From an uncultured Bacteroidota bacterium (GTDB lineage Bacteria > Bacteroidota > Bacteroidia > Chitinophagales > Chitinophagaceae): a stretch of DNA of 64,000 nt. The stretch covers positions 1 through 64,000 of the forward strand of contig CAILUU010000022.1 in assembly GCA_903837525.1 (NCBI GenBank). The letters are read 5' to 3'. The translations under genes were made by a program, and so were the position numbers. Below, piece after piece: positions 59,700 through 64,000 of the stretch. Position 1 is the first letter of the stretch; the number at the start of each line of letters is the position of its first letter. The notes below the pieces were generated by a model, which worked only from the letters and a program-made list of their open reading frames with translations, was not told the origin of the DNA and searched no databases.

Positions 59700-60704
59700 T
59701 TATGCAGATAAATGTAGTTTAACCAATTTTACAACTTCGTTAACATCAATTTTATTCATACAATTGAAATGACCTCTAGGGCAAGTAGTTGTGCCATAAT
59801 TACTACAAGGTTGGCACGAAAGATTAAGGCAAATAGATGTAGAGTGTGCTTTTGTTTGATGTTGCAAAAATCTACTACCATAATAGGGCTCAACATCTAG
59901 CGCTGGGCTAGTACCACCCCATATAACCATGGTAGGCTTATTAAATGCACATGCTATATATAGCATCCCTGTATCATGAGAGATTACAAATTTTGCTTGC
60001 CTAACTAAATCTGCAGATTCGTTTAAATTAAATTTTCCGCAAGAATTATAAATTTTTATAGGATCAATAGAAGCTATATCATAACCGTCAAAAGCATCTT
60101 CGGGACCACCAACTAATATTATGGGATGATCAATTTTACTACAAAGTTCTTTTAGTTTATACACAGGTAATTTTTTGGTATAGTAGCTTGCACCTATAAC
60201 AACTACAATAAACCCTAAAACATGCGATGTAGGTAAATGATCTTGACTAACTTCATCTATTGTTGGAATAAAATAATCAAGCCCATAACCATCATCTCTT
60301 ATGCCAAGAGGAGCAACGGCATCTATACTTCGTTGTGTAATATGCCGATTAGGCATTACATCAATTTTTAATTTAGTAAGTAAAAATTTTTGTACGCTAA
60401 GTTTATTAATGGTAAACGTTTCTTTTTTTAAGGCTCGTTTTATTTTATTACTTCTAAAATTATTATGTAAGTCTATAACATAATCATACTCCTCTTTTTT
60501 GAATAAGTCAATCAACTCATTTAAATTATCCTCTAAATAATAAAACTTATCTATATAAGGATTATGCTGTGTTACTATTTTAAAAGTTTTTTTAGTAAGA
60601 AAATGGACAGTTGCATTGGACACTTGTTTTTTTACACAACGAAGTACCGGACTTGCCAAAACAATATCTCCAATGGAAGAAAAACGAATGATTAGAAATT
60701 TCAT
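59700..60704 (-). CDS. Glycosyltransferase family 9 (heptosyltransferase-like)
   Basis: 334 residues. It starts MKFLIIRFSSIGDIVLASPVLRCVKKQ, the GT9 N-terminus, with YDYVIDLHNNFRSNKIKRAL, VVIGASYYTKKLPVYKLKELC, ILVGGPEDAFDGYDI, FVISHDTGMLYIACAFNKPTMVIWGGTSPALDVEPYYG and a C-terminal Cys-rich CLNLSCQPCSNYGTTTCPRGHFNCM typical of Bacteroidota members. It transfers a heptose-like sugar in LPS core assembly at the cytoplasmic membrane face. It sits in a minus-strand run after MFS, DedA and symporter genes. Confidence 0.94.
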   Translation of the reverse strand: MKFLIIRFSSIGDIVLASPVLRCVKKQVSNATVHFLTKKTFKIVTQHNPYIDKFYYLEDNLNELIDLFKKEEYDYVIDLHNNFRSNKIKRALKKETFTINKLSVQKFLLTKLKIDVMPNRHITQRSIDAVAPLGIRDDGYGLDYFIPTIDEVSQDHLPTSHVLGFIVVVIGASYYTKKLPVYKLKELCSKIDHPIILVGGPEDAFDGYDIASIDPIKIYNSCGKFNLNESADLVRQAKFVISHDTGMLYIACAFNKPTMVIWGGTSPALDVEPYYGSRFLQHQTKAHSTSICLNLSCQPCSNYGTTTCPRGHFNCMNKIDVNEVVKLVKLHLSA

Positions 60705-60731
60705 TACACAAATTAAAACGAATTAAACTAA

Positions 60732-61961
60732 TTAATCTTCAACATAGTTTAAATCCTTATGAAAAGTTTCTTCGGTAAAGATTGCAGCAAGTACTGTAAC
60801 CAACATAATAATAATTGCTGTTATCCATCCACCGGTAACATAATCAGTTACGCCTCTAAATAATTTAAACATAGGCAGAATCATAATGGTTAACATCCCC
60901 CTAACCATATTAGGAATAGTGGTGGCTGCGGTTGCCCTAATATTTGTACCAAACTGCTCGGCACCCATAGTTACAAATATTGCCCAAAAGCCAGTACCAA
61001 ATCCTAATCCAGCACAAATCCAATACATTCTATTTGCACTACCATTCCATTGGGTAGTAAAAAATAACACCATAAAAATGGCTGTGATAAAATAAAAAAG
61101 ATACAACGCTTTTTTGCGGCTCTTAAATTTTTGGCTAATAAAACCTATTAACACATCGCCAATAGAAATGGCAGCATATGCATACATAATTGCTTTACCT
61201 GGATCTATCTTTTCAACTATGCCCATTTGCTGTCCAAATTCGCTACTAAACGAAACCAATACGCCTATTACAAACCAAGTAGGTAGACCAATTAAAATAC
61301 TGCACACATATTTTTTTAGTCTTTTTTTAGTGTTAAAAAGCATAAAGAAATTTCCACGCTGCACATTTGTCTTTTTTAAATCATTAAACATTCCCGATTC
61401 AAAAACAGAAATACGTAATACCAATAAAAGCATTCCTAAGCCGCCGCCAATAAAATAGCAAGTTCGCCAATCAAAATTTTGTTTCATAACAAATGCAACC
61501 ACTGCACCAGTTAAGCCTATACCTGCAACAAGCGATGTTGCAATGCCTCTTTTGTTTTTGGGTGTAAGCTCCGATACTAATGTAATACCAGCGCCTAGTT
61601 CACCAGCCAGCCCTATACCTGCAATAAAACGAACTAATTTAAATTGATCTGCTGTTTGAATAAACCCATTTGCAATATTTGCTAAAGAGTATAAAATTAT
61701 TGAACCAAACAAAACACTGAGTCTCCCTTTTTTATCTCCCATTACACCCCAAATAATTCCTCCAATTAGTAAACCAAACATTTGCCACATAATAATACTT
61801 TCGCCCTGCGATAATCTTTGTTGCTCACTAAGCCCTAAGGATGTTAAGCTTTCGACCCTTGTAATACTAAAAAGTAATAAATCGTAAATATCTACAAAAT
61901 AGCCTAAGGCAGCTACAATAACGGCTGTATTAAAAAGAGAGTGTGGCTTAGATTCCAGCAT
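60732..61961 (-). CDS. MFS transporter, metabolite:H+ symporter type
   Basis: A 409-residue, 12-TM major facilitator protein. Marks: LIGGIIWGVMGDKKGRLSVLFGSIILYSLANIANGF (the TM2-3 loop with G.xxD.xGR), FKLVRFIAGIGLAGELGAGITLVSELTPKNKRGIATSLVAGIGLTGAVVA, and TNIRATAATTIPNMVRGM in the C-half. It fits the sugar/organic-acid:H+ symporter branch; substrate not readable. Its start overlaps the DedA gene end by 14 nt, implying translational coupling. Confidence 0.9.
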   Translation of the reverse strand: MLESKPHSLFNTAVIVAALGYFVDIYDLLLFSITRVESLTSLGLSEQQRLSQGESIIMWQMFGLLIGGIIWGVMGDKKGRLSVLFGSIILYSLANIANGFIQTADQFKLVRFIAGIGLAGELGAGITLVSELTPKNKRGIATSLVAGIGLTGAVVAFVMKQNFDWRTCYFIGGGLGMLLLVLRISVFESGMFNDLKKTNVQRGNFFMLFNTKKRLKKYVCSILIGLPTWFVIGVLVSFSSEFGQQMGIVEKIDPGKAIMYAYAAISIGDVLIGFISQKFKSRKKALYLFYFITAIFMVLFFTTQWNGSANRMYWICAGLGFGTGFWAIFVTMGAEQFGTNIRATAATTIPNMVRGMLTIMILPMFKLFRGVTDYVTGGWITAIIIMLVTVLAAIFTEETFHKDLNYVED

Positions 61962-62676
61962 TTTTCTTTTTTTCTTTTTTAGCTTGTATCATTTTATAAA
62001 TAATTGGTAAGGTAGATACCAATACAATTACAATAACAATAAGCTCTAACTTAGTTTGTAAAATAGGGAAAGCCTTATTTAAAAAATAACCTGCACATAC
62101 CATAGTTATTACCCATGCAAAACAACCCACTACATTATAAAAAAAATATTTCTTTTTATCCATTTCTACAATACCTGCAACAATTGGCGCAAACGTTCTT
62201 ATAAAAGGAACAAACCTTGCTACAATTACTGCAAAGCCTCCATTTTTATCGTAAAAATCTTTTGCTTGATGTAGAAATTTTTGTTTGAAAAAGAAGGTAT
62301 CTTTTCTATTGTATAAAGCTGTCCCACTTTTTCTGCCAAACCAATAGCCTACTGTATTTCCTAAAATACCAGCAATAGATATTAAAGCAATTAACACCAC
62401 TAAATCTAAGTAGGGATTTTGTATTCCTCCTAGTCCTATTACATTTAAAAACTGATGTGCTAAACCAGGCACAACAGTTTTATCTGCTTGTGTAATTACG
62501 TGTGCGTAAATACCTGTAACAAACAACAACGAATCGCCTGGTAAAAAAAAACCAGCAAACAAACCCGTTTCGGCAAATACTACAAACAACACTAGCCATA
62601 AGCCTCCATTGGCAATATACCATTGCGGCTGTAAAAGTTGTGTCCAATGAAAATCTAAAAAAATAAAATCTAACAT
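61948..62676 (-). CDS. DedA-family membrane protein
   Basis: 242 residues, about five TM segments. Family marks: FVVFAETGLFAGFFLPGDSLLFVTGIYA, SIAGILGNTVGYWFGRKSGTALYNRKDTFFFKQKFLHQAKDFYDKNGGFAVIVARFVPFIRTFAPIVAGIVEMDKKKYFFYNVVGCFAWV. DedA proteins act as lipid (undecaprenyl phosphate or phospholipid) flippases or in membrane homeostasis. All conserved Arg and Glu/Asp positions appear intact. It ends in a lysine-rich tail. Confidence 0.94.
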   Translation of the reverse strand: MLDFIFLDFHWTQLLQPQWYIANGGLWLVLFVVFAETGLFAGFFLPGDSLLFVTGIYAHVITQADKTVVPGLAHQFLNVIGLGGIQNPYLDLVVLIALISIAGILGNTVGYWFGRKSGTALYNRKDTFFFKQKFLHQAKDFYDKNGGFAVIVARFVPFIRTFAPIVAGIVEMDKKKYFFYNVVGCFAWVITMVCAGYFLNKAFPILQTKLELIVIVIVLVSTLPIIYKMIQAKKEKKKNAGI

Positions 62677-62692
62677 GAAAATAATTTATTGT

Positions 62693-63958
62693 TTAAGGTG
62701 TTTCTAACTGCCCCTCCCACTTACTAACAGCAGCAGTTGCTAAAGCGTTTCCTAATACGTTTGTCATGGTTCGACCCATATCGCAAAAAACATCTATTGC
62801 TAAAATTAATCCAACGCCTTCTGGCGGTATGCCAAACATGGCACCTGTAGCCAATACTACAACTAACGAAGCCCTTGGTACGCCTGCAATTCCTTTGCTC
62901 GTTACTAAAAATACTAATAGCATAATTATTTGCTGCCCAACATCTCCTGTGATAGCAGTAACTCCAAAAGCTTGTGCAATAAACATACTTGCAAATGTCA
63001 TATACATCATACTACCATCTAAATTAAACGAATATCCAAGAGGCAAAACAAAACTTACAATTTTATTATTGCACCCAAAGCGTTCCATTTCTTCTACCAA
63101 TTTAGGGTAAACAGCCTCACTGCTTGCAGTGCTAAATGCAATACTCATGGGAGATGAAATTCGTCTTAACAAAACAGGTAACCTATTTTTTAAAATTAAA
63201 TAACCAACCGTTAATAATATACCCCAAAGAATGGCTAACCCAAAATAAAATTCGCCAATATATTTACCAAAAGTTACTAAAATACCTAAACCGTTTTTTG
63301 AAATAGCTGCAGCCATTGCACCAAAAACCCCAAGCGGTGCCAAGTACATTACGTAAGTCACCATTTTTAATACCACATGAGCTAAAGAATCTAACGCATT
63401 AATAATAGGTTCCCCTTTTTTACCAATGGCAGTTAATGCTATACCAAAAAAGACGGAAAATACGACTAGTTGTAAAATTTCATTTGTTGCCATAGCTTCT
63501 ACCACACTACGTGGTACCACATGTTCTACAAATTTTGCTAATGAAAAGCCTTTCGATTTTTCCATTAAATCGCTAACTGCAGCCATATCTGTATTACTAA
63601 TATTTGCACCAACACCAGGCTCAAAAATATTTACTAATATTAACCCAAGCCCCAACGAAATTAATGATGCCGTTATAAACCAAAGCATAGCTTTACCTCC
63701 TACTCTTCCCACCGTTTTCATATCACCTAACTTAGCAATACCAACAACCAATGTGGCAAATACTATGGGTGCTATTATCATTTGCACCATACGTAAAAAA
63801 ATAGTAGTAAGTAGTTTTGCATTATCTGCAAATACTTTTCTGCTTTCGGGTGGGTAATTATTATGTACTAAATAACCTACTATAATACCTAAAACCATAG
63901 CTATTAAAATGTACCAAGTAAGTTTACTTTTTTTTGTTGGTTGTTGAGTTACTTCCAT
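62693..63958 (-). CDS. Dicarboxylate/amino acid:cation symporter (DAACS)
   Basis: 421 residues from the ATG at 63958; the track's TTG start adds two. Glutamate-transporter fold: TTIFLRMVQMIIAPIVFATLVVGIAKLGD, the re-entrant loop MSIAFSTASSEAVYPKLVEEMERFGC (serine-rich HP1), LPLGYSFNLDGSMMYMTFASMFIAQAFG (NMDGT-like motif as NLDGS), and VPRASLVVVLATGAMFGIPPEGVGLILAIDVFCDMGRTMTNVLGNALATAAVSKWEG (HP2/TM8). Na+- or H+-coupled uptake of glutamate, aspartate or C4-dicarboxylates. It leads the minus-strand group symporter, DedA, MFS, GT9. Confidence 0.94.
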   Translation of the reverse strand: MEVTQQPTKKSKLTWYILIAMVLGIIVGYLVHNNYPPESRKVFADNAKLLTTIFLRMVQMIIAPIVFATLVVGIAKLGDMKTVGRVGGKAMLWFITASLISLGLGLILVNIFEPGVGANISNTDMAAVSDLMEKSKGFSLAKFVEHVVPRSVVEAMATNEILQLVVFSVFFGIALTAIGKKGEPIINALDSLAHVVLKMVTYVMYLAPLGVFGAMAAAISKNGLGILVTFGKYIGEFYFGLAILWGILLTVGYLILKNRLPVLLRRISSPMSIAFSTASSEAVYPKLVEEMERFGCNNKIVSFVLPLGYSFNLDGSMMYMTFASMFIAQAFGVTAITGDVGQQIIMLLVFLVTSKGIAGVPRASLVVVLATGAMFGIPPEGVGLILAIDVFCDMGRTMTNVLGNALATAAVSKWEGQLETP

Positions 63959-64000
63959 ATGCAAAATATTGATTGTGCAATATAATACTAATTCAACTTT

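Overview
The window is a low-GC (roughly one third G+C) chromosome segment from a Bacteroidota bacterium, most likely Chitinophagaceae or a close relative. Reasons: several start-proximal TAnnTTTG promoter boxes of the Bacteroidota type, few Shine-Dalgarno-like sites, a giant beta-helix surface protein, a TPP-riboswitch-controlled TonB-dependent receptor, and best-recognised family variants (Bacteroidota-type acyl-CoA reductase, YfiT, short alpha-glucan phosphorylase). Most of the window is ordinary housekeeping chromosome. I see no phage, CRISPR array, secretion island or defence system. The novelty is in repeats, remnants and gene arrangement.

Layout. 1-4.9 kb: a surface protein of at least 1319 residues running off the left edge (absent from the ORF track because it has no stop in the window) and a small repeat lipoprotein. 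4.9-8.1 kb: ribosome-assembly GTPases Der and Era with a four-helix-bundle gene between them, surrounded by short tandem repeats, then an initiator tRNA. 8.2-10.6 kb: TPP riboswitch and TonB receptor. 10.7-13.5 kb: ddl-PASTA-rhodanese cluster and a lipoprotein. 13.7-19.9 kb: ferredoxin diverging from acyl-CoA reductase, DegP, RlmH, rhomboid, TilS, a TPR protein. 20-28 kb: EtfB/EtfA, bifunctional nuclease, IspE, ornithine aminotransferase, VIT1-type and CDF metal transporters, acyl-CoA dehydrogenase (which would pass electrons to Etf). 28-31.4 kb: YggS, TonB-like protein, FolC. 31.4-35.1 kb: Nudix, YfiT, FKBP, orphan ABC ATPase, fructose bisphosphatase. 35.3-39 kb: aspartate kinase, a frameshifted small secreted ORF, L,D-transpeptidase, HppD. 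39-46.4 kb: purK and purE separated by an RND efflux operon. 46.4-50.6 kb: the most disturbed part, with a Tat-leader remnant, a universal stress gene whose 3' end is duplicated 2.3 kb away, and between the copies an IS3 orfA fragment and a purple-acid-phosphatase-like gene. 50.7-64 kb: GcvP, cold shock protein, a coiled-coil gene fragment, glucan phosphorylase, RidA, a MntR-MntH operon in which MntH carries a Usp domain, and a minus-strand group (DUF922-like, GT9, MFS, DedA, dicarboxylate/amino-acid symporter).

Recurring theme: 7-nt tandem arrays of several different sequences (TGCCAAC, TGCCCAC, TTTGAAT, TGCAAAC, TNNATAA, NTCATAA) sit directly on or next to stop codons and, in tilS and yggS, inside the reading frame.

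All calls rest on reading the sequence and on family knowledge. No database search was run.
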